Under the pieces are notes generated by a model. That model made no database searches. It saw nothing but the letters and a program-made list of their open reading frames with translations, and was not told where the DNA came from. A stretch of 64,000 bases of DNA from Siphonodentalium dalli. Lineage: Eukaryota > Mollusca > Scaphopoda > Gadilida > Siphonodentaliidae. Positions 20,227 through 31,900 of the stretch are shown piece after piece. Both the position numbers and the translations under genes were made by a program. Each line of letters opens with the position of its first letter. Within the stretch, counting starts at the first letter, position 1. The stretch is taken from contig CP136063.1 of NCBI GenBank assembly GCA_032622095.1, positions 207,191,934-207,255,933 of the forward strand, in the 5' to 3' direction.

Positions 20227-21731
20227 CCCTTGGGACAAACGTCGCACTACCGACGAATCGAATTCAATTATTTGAATTAGATTCGTCGGTAGTGCGACGT
20301 TTGTTGCAAATAAATGCGAGTAGACGCACAACCGACGAATAATGCGTGTGGTCAACACGAATTTAATTGCTGATGCGTCTGAGATCCGTGTTTGAAACAA
20401 ACGTCGCATCACCGTCGACTCGAATTTAATTCGGAGACATGCAAACGAGCTGCATAATGATATGCTAATGAGGGAATTCCAATTGAAACTGGAAAACATC
20501 AACGAGCATGACGTAATTTGGTGGCATTTGAATTCGAGTCGACAAAAGTGCGACGTTTGTTTCAAATTAAATGCGAGTAGACGCACTAAATAAATATTTA
20601 TTCCGTTTGTTTATACACGCTATACTGTGCATGGACGTGTGCAAATTTAACATCAACGATGGGTTGAAATTGTTCTTGTAATTTGAATTTCCAGCAATGA
20701 ATTATTGGGGATTTTTTTGTTTTTAGACCAACATTTGCATATTTTCCTACTTTTGGTCCAACATTTTGACTGAAATGGCCTGTGTCCTGGTCCCTCATGA
20801 CCCCGGTGGCCAGCCAAAAAAACTGCTAATTATTTTCCTATGCTTCTGTTCAAAATTATAAACTTAAATGGTCATCAGTTGGAAATTTTCCAACCTTCGT
20901 GGGGGTGTCAAGTTGGAAATTGTCAGCACTTGGAAAGCTTGAGGCCAGTCTAAAGCTATATAGCCTAGGTTTATGCGGTTTTCATGTTCAAAGTTTTGTC
21001 CCGCTGTGCCAAACTATGATCGGATTTTCAGGTTCAGATCTCTGATTTTTCTTCTACTGGCAGAACCATGGTCCGCCCAGTGCATGATCACAAGTCTACT
21101 GATACATTCAGAATAGGCTATTATCCAGGCATGTGAAGGAACAGCCAAGGGGGTGCAAATTGAATTACGCAAATTTATTAGCCCCCCCCCCCACCTAGAC
21201 CCTATAGCCGTACGTCCCTGTCCGTCATGGTTATTTTACCACGTGGTTTTAGATAGGCATACTGACGCGATATATAGTGATATAGCGCGTTGACCTCAAC
21301 TTGCTAAAATTGTTAAAACGGTACAACGTTTTCGTATAAAAATAAACTGGACCTGATTTCTTTCAGACAAGTTCAAAGCAAAATACCCCCTAAATAATCA
21401 TGTCCGACATAAAATATGTATCAAATACCTACGAAATAGCGATATAAAACCAATCATTTCCACTCCTCAGAATAGTAACATTAATTTCGTCGCTTGGAAG
21501 TCAAAAGACACATTTTCTCACTAAATTTAACGTTTTAGAATTGATATAAAACTTCCTATTTTAGCCGTTTTGACGAAAATCCTTATGAACGCTTTATGCC
21601 ATTTTAAAAAATCATTTAGATTCGTCTTGAATTAAATGCGACGTTTGTTTCAACAGACGAATTATGAATTAAACTCGAGTCTAATTCTAATTGAATTAGA
21701 TTCGTCGGTAGTGCGACGTTTGTTCCAAGGG
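20227..21731. mobile_element. TIR element, 1.5 kb, with repeated ACGTCGCA palindromes
   Basis: The left end CCCTTGGGACAAACGTCGC and the right end, whose reverse complement begins CCCTTGGAACAAACGTCGC, match over about 42 bp. A near-perfect palindrome lies at 20240-20298 (CACTACCGACGAAT arms), and the ACGTCGCA word recurs six times, clustered at both ends (about 20237, 20293, 20401, 20547, 21640, 21713). The centre has C-rich and non-coding sequence but no transposase. No clear target duplication. Confidence 0.72.
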
Positions 21732-23260
21732 AAATCCTTTTCCAACCAAATACATATATCTAGACATATATACATAATTATATGCTAATGGAACAGAGTG
21801 AAATTTATTTACTATGTATACATGTACATGTATATACAATTTGTAAATTAACATGTAATGATTTTTGTTGTTTAAACTAATGACGCTTATTCTCAGCGGA
21901 AACAAACCTGAACTCACTTGGTTTATTAATTGGCTGCTATCGGTTACACTGGTGTAAATGTTTTCCATAGTCATCGGTGCTAACTTTTAGCGTATACTGT
22001 TGGCAATATAAATGTTGGGTCCAAAATTTTCTTTAAATCTGAAACATTTACATTTTGGGAAACTTTTTACACAAACAAATCATGTCTGCTTAGCAGGGAA
22101 TTCGCATTTAAATCTTGTGTTTTCGTAACTAGTGTCAGAACCGCATAAAACAATACTGTCATATTTTAGACCACACCAACAAATTCAAACTTCACTACAA
22201 AGGGTTAATTCCTGTGCCAATGGTTATTTTACCTATGGGAAATCATAGGGAAGAGGTGTGATGATTTTTTTATGCGAAAAGCACACAAGGCTATTGACCA
22301 ATCAGGGCCCAGTGTCTATTTTATTCTCTCCTATATATTCCTCCCGCATCCGCTAGATGTCACTCCGAACCATATTTACACCAGTGTAACCTATCTCTGG
22401 TCCGCGAAGCGCCGCCATTATGAGCCAAATATGACAATGGAGAAATTGCAAGTATGTTAGTAGAACTATTCATATATATATTCAATGCAGACTAGAACAT
22501 TTCACACACCATTTAAGATTATATACCCCTAGTCCGCTGTTAAGTCATGTGTACCAATTGTATTAACAAGAAAACCAATGTCAGAAATGGTAACACGCTC
22601 AAGATCATATATTATATACCCATGATTGTAATTATAGAATATAAAATATATTGGTTTCAAGAATGACCAACTCAGAAATCCGTTAAAACAACTACACCTT
22701 TTACCGGACTCGGCATCCGGGTCGCATTTCGACTTTTAATCCGTCCCAAAAATTCCCATTTCTATAAATAAAACGCCCATGCGCCCACTTTATACCAAGA
22801 ATCAGCGACACATTATACACGCGGAGCGCGAAATGAAGCAATTGCTAATAGGTTAAGCTTTCCATTTAATCCGATGAGCTGCCTGCTTCCGGACTTCAAT
22901 GTGTCAAGGGAACTAAACTGGAATTTCAGTGGAAAACATTTTCTGTGTATCAAAAATTACAAATAACAGCACACAAGTTCAACTAACTGTAAAACATGCA
23001 GGCAAAGCATTGTAGGTGCCAAATTCATAACAAAAACAATAAATTCACCTTGAAAATCAGACTGATTCACTAAACATGTGATCAGACTAAATTTTCAAAT
23101 AATTGACATTCTTTAACTAAAATTATTACCAATTTAGCAAATAAAAGTGGTGATATCGTAAGTGGATAAAAAACAAATATATCTGCTTCTAAAATATATA
23201 TGTTGCAGCAAATAACTTCAAGTTGCCTATTATCATGGTAAACATGTGGTTCTTGTCGCG
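21732..23260. other. Non-coding, with dispersed repeat at 22565-22695
   Basis: A short inverted pair, TTACACTGGTGTAAAT near 21945 and ATTTACACCAGTGTAA near 22375, brackets about 430 bp. The 22565-22695 block is the partner of 2310-2450. No gene is supported. Confidence 0.45.
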
Positions 23261-23264
23261 TTAA

Positions 23265-23656
23265 CCCTTTACCCAACAAACCGGCCAAAACCGGCCAAAT
23301 AAAGCTTCAACAGCCTAAAATATCTTCGGTCTGTCTCAATAGAACCATACAAATATGGATATCATTGGAACCGGCTCCTTGACCACATTGTGATAGTTAC
23401 AGTTATGCCCTGTGCCAATGCATTCTCTTATATATGCGAGTCGACCATAGGTCGCCTCGCATATATAAGAGAATGCATTGGCCTAAACAAAATCTTTTTT
23501 TAACACTTTTTACCATTTTTTCTTACATTCTTTAACAATTTTATAATTTTTAATGTGTTAAGCCAATGTATTCTCTTATATATGCGAGGCGACCTATGGT
23601 CGACTCGCATATATAAGAGAATGCATTGGCACAGGGCAGTTCTGTTGGGTAAAGGG
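23265..23656. mobile_element. TTAA-flanked MITE with two 67-nt hairpins (complete copy)
   Basis: Flanked by TTAA (23261-23264) and TTAG (23657-23660). Ends CCCTTTACCCAACA...TGTTGGGTAAAGGG. Two long hairpins at about 23407-23485 and 23560-23635 have 26-bp perfect stems (CCAATGCATTCTCTTATATA on one arm). They are arranged as inverted copies of each other, so the whole element is a nested palindrome. piggyBac-like by TTAA site and CCCTTT end; no coding sequence. Confidence 0.85.
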
Positions 23657-23729
23657 TTAGGTGAGGTCACCTGATCCTAACAGTTTACTCATAGCGGTAA
23701 TGACAATTTACACCCACTTGGGGCAGATG

Positions 23730-23853
23730 CCATAACATGAATTATACAAGCAATATCAATGCAGTGGTTTAACTATGTATGATGTTTCATGCCATAACAT
23801 GAATTATACAAGCAATATCAATGCAGTGGTTTAACTATGTATGATGTTTCATC
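23730..23853 (+). repeat. 62-bp tandem duplication
   Basis: GCCATAACATGAATTATACA and the following ~42 bp are repeated exactly once, ending ATGATGTTTCAT in both. Confidence 0.9.
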
Positions 23854-23898
23854 TGTACACAACGGAACGCCGTCCGCCGTTTTATTATTAATTGTTAA

Positions 23899-24104
23899 CC
23901 CTTTCATGACGGGAGCTACGCTGGTGCAGCATTAAATATCGTGTGCCAATGCATTCTCTTATATATGCGATTCTCCCATAGAGAGCCTCACATATATAAT
24001 ATAATGAACTGGCTTACAAGGTAAGGTAAATATTGTTAGGCAAATGCATTCTCATTGGCACAAGTTTTTCGCAAAAATACCAGGAAGCTGCATTCACGGA
24101 CGTG
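23899..24104. mobile_element. TTAA-flanked MITE, degenerate copy
   Basis: TTAA at 23895-23898 and 24105-24108; starts CCCTTTCATGACGGGAGC. One hairpin with CCAATGCATTCTCTTATATA is still recognisable; the second is eroded. Confidence 0.65.
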
Positions 24105-24394
24105 TTAAGATATTGCTTCGATTAAGGTTATGAGTAATAACTGGAACAATTATAGGACAAATTTACAATAACGCGCACCGCTAATCGAAAGAAGAGTTAT
24201 TTCTTAAGGCATTCTATTTGGGCTCCTATCGATTGACTACCCAATGTACCCGGTGTGCTATACTTTGTGGTTCTGGTATCTCGCCACAACCTTTGTAATC
24301 GAATATAATCCATAAACATGTACGATAGCCTTATACGATAGCCTTGTTCGGATGCATTAACATGATAAGTTATTTAGTATTCAGGCGCTGTGCC

Positions 24395-24600
24395 AACTTG
24401 GGGGGGGGGGGGTTCTACTAACATCACCGAAAATCTCAACGAAATCGAACAATCACTCAAAATAAAACATCGTGTGAAAAACGCGCAATTGTAAATATTT
24501 ACATCTCGATTCGGGACGCAACAAACGGCGATAAACGAACGCAAATGATTTCGCCACCGAGAGTATTTGAATTTAATTGATATATAAGAATGACGAAATT
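24395..24600 (-). repeat. Dispersed repeat, copy 2 of 3
   Basis: CATCACCGAAAATCTCAA, AAATTGTAAATATTTAC-like and TCGGGACGCA blocks match the reverse complement of 34195-34360. A G12 run interrupts it near 24402. Confidence 0.65.
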
Positions 24601-25500
24601 TGGATTTATATTCGTAAAAATAACTACTTTGAGAAAGATTAATCTACATTTCTATTTCTATTTGATCACCCTGTTTCACATCACTTTAAGTCGGAACAGC
24701 AATGCTGAAATAAATATCGCGTGTTTAGTTCGAACGTGCAGCTCATCTCCTGAGAGCTTTGTTCATGCTGACGTGATTATCCAATTTTCCAGATGACCTT
24801 CTGTCGTCATGTCTGTCACATCTGATGCTGTTCACGGACACGCAACTGCCAAACGGTATCTGCAATTTGTCGTTGTTGCTGCGACATTTCATCAACCAAC
24901 TAAATAGGAAGCATGTCCGATTAAGCATTTTACTTTTTCTGTTTGTGGGTGAAACGACATTTATATCGACGTCACCTGTGACAACGGATGTGATTGGATG
25001 CAGATTCCACTTTTGCTTCGTCGCAATCATTCGAAAAACATTCGTTTCACTTCCAGTTGTAATACTACCTGCTGCTATATATCGCGAAATAGTTAACCCT
25101 TCCTTTTCTAAATACTCATTGACGAGTAGTTTCCTTATTTCAACTATATATGCGCCACATCCATTTAGACTTATGCATGGGGGCATATACAATGTTGGTG
25201 ATCATCAGCGCTAAAAGGTATATCCATTCTGATGCCCTCCAATGACCCCAATCCCTCCACCATAGTCACTATCGTTCACTGGAGTTGCACTGCCCCCTTC
25301 TATAATTATTTACAACTAGCTTATATACGAAATACTCAAAATAATTACATGATTCCCACTTGGCGCCGAAAAGAGAGAGAGAGATATGTTTTATTCCTCC
25401 AAATATGGAGACCATTATGGTACAATATATATATATATACAGACACACACAATTTAAATGATGACATATATACACATGCAATACGATTTAACTTGAGAAG
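24601..25500. other. Unassigned stretch with long open frames on both strands
   Basis: Between about 24743 and 25214 both strands are open for 129-150 codons. The minus-strand frame is compositionally plausible but shows no domain, signal peptide or splice sites that I can identify, so no gene is called. Confidence 0.3.
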
Positions 25501-25649
25501 GCTCACTTGAAGTAAGATCATCCATCAAAGTGTGGGTATGCCAATCGAATTCCATAAGTGATAACCAACTCATACCGATGACCGAAGAATAGTTCAAGAA
25601 ACACTATAAATAAATTGTAGCAGCAATAAACCGCAAAACAAGAAGTTTG

Positions 25650-25750
25650 AGACAAGTATATATACATATATACATATACATACATATATATTTTTGAAAT
25701 ATATGTATACATATATACATACACACACACATACATACGTGTACATATAT
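25650..25750. repeat. (TATACA)-type microsatellite 3' of a LINE
   Basis: Imperfect TATACATATA/CACACA tract about 100-200 bp downstream (minus strand) of the LINE C-terminus at 25856-26557. A similar tract follows the LINE at 36.9 kb. Confidence 0.8.
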
Positions 25751-25855
25751 GTGAGATGAGGTGATCTCCTGCACCGATGCAATATGCTAAGGGGTTTCTT
25801 CCGATATTATATATACGTTAATGAGGTATCCGATATGATTATTTGATCATAGAAC

Positions 25856-26557
25856 TTAGTCAGAGCATAGGATGAAAATAAACCTCACACATCGCTTGAA
25901 AAGACGATGTTCATCACACAACAATTCAATTTGCACTGGGATACACCCGCCAAGGCAGTACGCAAGGAATGTATCCCAATTCAGGTTGTCAATAGAGATA
26001 AAGGTTTCAATTCCAAATATGTCTATCAGTGAATACCAAAATGTGTTTCGTACCATCTGTGCGAACTCAGATGTACACTCGAGATACCTATGAAACAATA
26101 TATTTGAATATGTTTGGTTGCAGCGACTACATTGAGCGTCGTTGACGTACGTGGTTTTGATCAAAATATTGGCCATCTTGATACAGATTGGAAAATACTC
26201 AGGTTCTTCGAGAGAGAGCTGCCAAAGTTTCCACATTGACTGATTGTCGGGGTTTACCTTGAAGAAGAATGATAGAGAATCGTCTCTTTGATCACTCTGA
26301 CTCACTTCACGTGAGTAGTGAACAGAGAGACAATCTCTGACAATTTTATTCCAAGTGATCTGAATGGGGAAGGAACCCGTTTCCGTAAAAGATGTGAGAT
26401 AATGGTATAAGTCGAATCTATGGAGAATATCAGAGATATCTTTCAGAAATCCTGTCATCGGGCGACCATATATTCGATTACTATGATAATTGAATAGGAA
26501 TACATCGAGAGCTGCTCTGTGATTCCGTGGTAAGTTAACCAGTGTTCTAAGAAACAA
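25856..26557 (-). mobile_element. 5'-truncated LINE, C-terminal region with CCHC knuckle
   Basis: A 233-codon minus-strand frame aligns with the C-terminus of the LINE at 36873-37560. Shared features are an (I/L)VRD(C/K) motif, a zinc-knuckle C-x2-C-x9-H-x4-C (CSRCNQTYSNILFHRYLEC), the DIFGIETF block (DQFGTETF in the other copy) and a following YCLGG/CYLGH box. Only the part after the reverse transcriptase remains. The frame is uninterrupted, so the insertion is relatively young or the region is conserved. Confidence 0.82.
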
Positions 26558-26582
26558 TAATGGATATTTGCCCTTATTGGAT

Positions 26583-26935
26583 ATTTTAGGTGTTGTGAGA
26601 GTAACAGATCATATGAGTTGATAGACATGCAAATATTTCACTGATTGGCTTGATGCACTGATGAACAGTGTGATGACAGTTATATTCTAGCCATTGAAAG
26701 TCACATTAATAATGTTTGGGACAGTGGCTCTCTCTTTTTCCATGCACACAATGATCTAGTCTTTAGTTACAAGACAAGTTTATTAATTTCAGTTTTACAT
26801 TTCTCGAAGCTTCTTTCCGAAGGGTGTCGGGAATGAAACTTTTCACCCCACCGCCCCATACGCATAGCTTAATGTCATCTCCAATAAGGCCCATATGAGG
26901 TCCCAGTATAATAAATATGGTGTTTTTTGGTGTTA
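26583..26935. repeat. Dispersed repeat, first part (copy at 53311-53640)
   Basis: GGTGTTGTGAGAGT(A/T)ACAGATC, CACACAATGATCTAG, ACATTTCTCGAAGCTTCTTT and ATAAATATGGTGT occur in the same order in the copy at 53.3 kb. There the sequence runs on within about 25 bp into the part found here at 28355-28510, so this copy is interrupted. Confidence 0.85.
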
Positions 26936-26937
26936 TA

Positions 26938-28007
26938 TAAGGATTAACTGTCATGTGGACTGTTTTTATGGAGATGTAACCGTGAGGTAAGTGGTCATAA
27001 CTTGTGTAAAACCCGAACATACAAGTTATGACCACTTACCTCACGGTTACATTGTGCTAAGACAACTAGGGGCGCTCGATTCACCATATGTATCGGCGCG
27101 CCCCTGCTATGCGAAGGCACGATGTTCGATACGCAGATAACAGTTCTGACCACCCGAAGTAGAAAGCTAATGCAGCATGAAGACTTAGAAGTATACACAC
27201 AAGAAGGATGGCCATCCGAACGATTTACGGATTAGCTATCGCAGGTGTACTAGGAAAGATGCCCATTGGAAATTAATGCGGCGAGCTGACCAGGAGAACA
27301 TACAGGAGAATGACGCTCGTCCGATTACCCCAACTACGCCCTAAACTGATGTACCGCGAAATACGCCTTGGGCTAGCAACGTCACCCCAGACTATAAAGA
27401 TTCCCTGATTTTATTAGAGAAATGATGATGCTTTGGAACTCCCTCGAGTCGACACTAGTACTCGTACTACCGATGCAGAGATGCCAAGAAGACGGCTAGG
27501 ATCCCTAGCCGGAAGCATGGATAGGAATGCAAGGTAACACATTATGATCTTGTATTCCTAACAACACACCTCTGATGCGCCGACGAAGAAGAAGAGCAGA
27601 CGACAGGAAGATAAACTCAACCGGAACTCAACCGAGTAGATGACAAGCAGACACGCCCAATCTATGAAGACAGAAGAAGACCCTAAACCGAGCAGACGAC
27701 AGAAAGATGAACTCAACCGGAAACCGAGCAGAAGAAGAGCAGACGACAGAAAGACAAACTCAACCGGGACTCAACCGAGTAGAAGACGAGCAGACACGCC
27801 CAACCTATGAAGACGGAAGAAGACCCTAAACCGAGCAGACGACAGGAAGATAAACTCAACTAGGAGGAACCCAGATGCCGATGATTGAACATTATTGACT
27901 TTGTTATAATTAAATAATCAAACCGTTCTGATAGCCTTAAGAGTTATATGTATCCGTATTGGCACAACATCTCCATAAAAAACAGTCCACATGACAGTTA
28001 AGCCTTA
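26938..28007. mobile_element. TA-flanked TIR element, 1.07 kb
   Basis: Both ends carry a ~40-bp inverted repeat beginning TAAGG(A/C)TTAACTGTCATG and including GGACTGTTTTT(T)ATGGAG. TA lies outside each end. A second inverted repeat of about 29 bp per arm (AACCGTGAGGTAAGTGGTCA) sits just inside the left end (26977-27051). The interior contains a ~120-bp tandem repeat (27590-27860) rich in GAGCAGACGACAG. No transposase; probably a Tc1/mariner-type non-autonomous element. Confidence 0.82.
27590..27860. repeat. Tandem repeat inside the TIR element
   Basis: CGAGCAGACGACAG(G/A)AAGA and CAGACACGCCCAA(T/C)CTATG recur, giving about two and a half copies of a ~125-bp unit. Confidence 0.75.
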
Positions 28008-28354
28008 TATTTATATACATTTAGCGAAAAAGCATTTTGTAAATATATTTAAATCGAAAAGTGTATCGTGACAAAACCAGCCCAAAATAGCACATAGCAC
28101 CCTTGGCAAAAGTTAACTGGAACAATTTCTCTTTATATTGAACCCCGATGATTTATTAAGTCAATCCTGCGCGATTCCAAATGCGCCCAAAACATTACGC
28201 GTTCGTCTTTCCAAAACCTACGACGCGTCGATGTAATTATGAGGCTGCAGTTATGAGCTGTTGCGCGTTCACCGAGAAATAATTGCAACTAGCCACGTGG
28301 GCGCCGACCAATCAGAATGCTGGATTTAGTGATAATCACACTTAGTATGTAAAT
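28008..28354. other. Non-coding spacer
   Basis: This stretch is absent from the otherwise collinear 53-kb copy. No gene or repeat recognised. Confidence 0.4.
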
Positions 28355-28935
28355 ATATATTCTTATAATATGTTTTAAACTGTTACAAATGTCAAATAAG
28401 GGCACACAAGGTCTTTAGTACACAAAATTGCATGAGGTTGTAAAAAACGCGTTTTTTGTCGCTCGGGACACCCACCCAACCCGGCATACCTTCCTGCAAA
28501 TTTAATATTACCCCTCCTGACCTAGCGTACTTTTGTCCGGGGAGTGTTTTGGACGCGTCAAATCGTGACCCCGACCTGACCTTGACCTTTAAAATGGTCA
28601 ATTCAAGGTCAAATCGCGCCTTTTGACGGATTTCGACGAAATTTGATACCTAGGTGTACTTTTGTCCGGGGAGTATTTTGGACGGTTCAAATCTTGATGC
28701 CGACCTGACCTTGACCTTCAAAATGGTCAATTCAAGGTCAACTCGCGCCTTTCGACAGATTTCGACGAAATTTGATATCTAGGGAGACTTTTGTCCGGGG
28801 AGTGTTTTGGACGGGTCAAATCGTGACCCCGACCTGACCTTGACCTTCAAAATGGTCAATTCAAGGTCAAATCGCGCCTTTCGACGGATGAAAGCAGAGG
28901 GGAAACAGCCCGGACGAAGTCGGGTCACCCTGCTA
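28355..28935 (+). mobile_element. Helitron-like 3' end with 129-bp tandem repeats
   Basis: Starts with TTATAATATGTTTTAAACTG, shared with 53.66 kb. From about 28520 a 129-bp unit repeats about three times (GACCTGACCTTGACCTT at 28573, 28702, 28831). The right end has a short stem-loop, CCCGGACGAAGTCGGG, followed after a few bases by CTAG|T, the arrangement expected of a Helitron terminus (hairpin then CTRR before a T). No Rep/helicase is present, so it would be non-autonomous. Confidence 0.6.
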
Positions 28936-31900
28936 GTTAAAAATATGTTATCAATTGTGGTGCCCACCTCTCTCCGCCGTACCTGACTTGAATGACACTA
29001 ATGTGTCATCCTTAAACTACACCATTATATATAGACTCCGATTATATGTAAGTTTACAGTCTACAGTATTTTAACCTAAATTAACCAGCACTAATATCTT
29101 CCTAGTGAAATTTACCCCTATTAGACCCATTTGGAGCCCTACAGATGATTAATTTCTGTAGCAGACAGTTACGCGGGCAGACAGTTAAACATAGATATAT
29201 ATATCCGAGATGGTCTAACAATGACGTCCACTTATTCCTAATACATATAATGTTATGTTAACACGACCACGTTGTCGCGAGACTTGAATACCAATCTTAG
29301 GAACCTACATGACATTCAAAGCAAATTTTCCTTACAATTCATTCAACAGAATACCGAATAAAAGGTGCTTTTGAGTGGGAACTATAATTATGTCGTTTTG
29401 CGGATCAAATCGCACCCAACAATTAACCTAGTTATGCGTCACTGCGAGATTTTACGTCATCAACGATTCAGTGTGTTAAATAGATACTGTACCAAAATGT
29501 GGTTGTTGGTGTCATTAGTCTCTGAATTGTAGAATAAGGTAACCAGATTTCCATTATTTGAAAGTCTGTTGAGTACGAAGTAATGTTACGGATGGCAGAT
29601 TAGCCGGAATGCGAAAGTACCAATTGTCGCTGTCGAGTAATTTGTGGACAGTTTTCAAGCAAATGTATCAAATACATGTTATATTATATGCATACTAGTC
29701 CCAGATATTCATTAAGTCATTGTATAGTCACTAGTCAGTGAGTGACTTGAGTTTACGCCCAGTATCAACATATTTTTTTACCAGATCATGTGTGCCACGC
29801 TTTGCCCAATCCACTATCCGAGAATTATTTTTATTACGGAAATTCGTAATTTAATTTATGACTCCAGCCATAAATAAAATTTATATCAAATTATTAACTT
29901 TGATTTAAGATAACCTATTAACCTGAAAGTTTACAGAATACATCTTCGACTCAAATTACTTAGTTTTCTATATATTATCGATATTAGATCGTTGTTATCA
30001 CCGGGAAGTTATTGAAAATGGCGCACAGAACCCCTTTAAAGTATGTCCGTTTGTGAATAGACACACAATCAAAACATTGCTGTTTTCTTAGAATTTCAAG
30101 TATTTTTCGTAATCTCCACCGGAGATATATCAGTTGATATTTTTAATGACAGATGAATATGATCGGGTGTTTAAGAAAGAAGTGAGTTTCCCCCAACTCA
30201 CGTGCATTCACTGCCATCGAAGATACGGCTTGTTAAACGTTGCCATCCGGGATACCACCTGGTCGTTTCCGAATGTATTTGAGGACACATATTAAGCTGA
30301 CTGTATATAAGATAAATGCATTTATATACATGCGTCTATTTTATTGAACAAAACTTATGAGCGAGTAGCCAGAAAATATGCCAACTGGAAGAACATGAAA
30401 TTAACTAATATTATTTAAAACCCACCGGCGTGTTATCCATTTGTCCTGACGAATGTTCGAGTATTTGAGTAGCACGGGCGTTCTTATGTCACACACGGGC
30501 ATACTTTTAAGAATACCCGTGAATATTCTTTAAGAATACGCAAGAGATTAATTTGTGTCAAAACTTTGGACGGAAATTGCCATTAGTTGGAATTTTCCAA
30601 TCTTAGGTCGCAATACACGATTTGCAGCCATTTTGGCCAACCTGTGAGCCATTACCTTTGACGTAGGTCCCATCAAGTATGCTTAGATTTGACAGAAATT
30701 GTAGGAGTAAACATATGTCTGCACTTTAGCTTCTTTGTAAAATCTGTCATTTAGTTATGCCCCTTGGTTTTCACACACCAAGCGCTCAATTTTACCCATT
30801 TTCTTTTACTAAAATTGACCATTTTCAACCCAAAAACTGACCATGATAGAGCGAATGGCAGTAAATAAGCTTTTTCCACCCAATAGAGCTATGTTAGAGC
30901 TGAGAACTATTTGAAACAGAAAAAAAGTTATCATATCAATTTGAAAATGCCTTGCAAATGCAGATGACAGAATTCAGGGGAGAGAGAGATCTGGCTATTT
31001 TCATGTAACCAATAACACAGAGTTGGCCTTCACCGAATACGAAAATCCTGTTGCGTATCCAACTTTTTTTTTTTTTTTTTGGTGAACTTTCTCAGTACAA
31101 TAGTTAAACTTTCAAATCAGTAATGACACATTTAACACTGGCTGTTATGCCCCATATACTTATTTCTCTATTGTTCAGACCCCCCAACAACCAGACAAAT
31201 CGTGTACTGTTACATTAAAGGAAACATAGATTTTCCCCTTTGTATGACCCACAAATGTGAGTAAAGGTGGGGGTTCCCAAAATGACACTATAGTCCACAA
31301 TAAGAGGTACCATGTCTTGCCCACCACCGGAAGCCGACATAAGCAAATGATAGGCAAACAATAAAGGCTAATTTTATATACCCCTTTACCCTATTTGAAG
31401 TCTTGAACACATCACAGTGATTGTGCTCTCAATGTTATCAGAAGTTGTGGCCGAATTACAATTATATCAAGCACTATACGATATCTAAGGCTGCTGGTGT
31501 TGTTTTCCAAAAGCCTGGGACATAACAAAAATAACAAAAATAACAAAAATGCAATTCAACTGTTTGTGTGACCGCCTACGCTATTTTAAGTCACGAAAAC
31601 ACCAAGATCTGAATGGGTGTGCACTCCGTTTTATCTGAGGGTGTGGACAGAGAGCAGTTCTATCAGGAAGTAAACAATTTATATGGATGGGTTGGTTCCT
31701 GAATCATGGGAGTCTGGGACACTTTACAATAATCGGCTGGCACCTTGGTGAGACTATAGTGGGGATTCATTTGAACATAATTTTGATTTTATATATTTCT
31801 TATTATTTAGAGGGACACTACAATGACTTTGGCAACACAGGTGATTTTGCTTGATATTTGTGAGACTATATGTATACGTTTATACCAAATATTTCAGTCA

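Noticed and set aside
24743-25214. 150-codon minus-strand and 129-codon plus-strand open frames
   Set aside because: Overlapping on opposite strands, no domain, no clear start context or splice sites; cannot be separated from chance.
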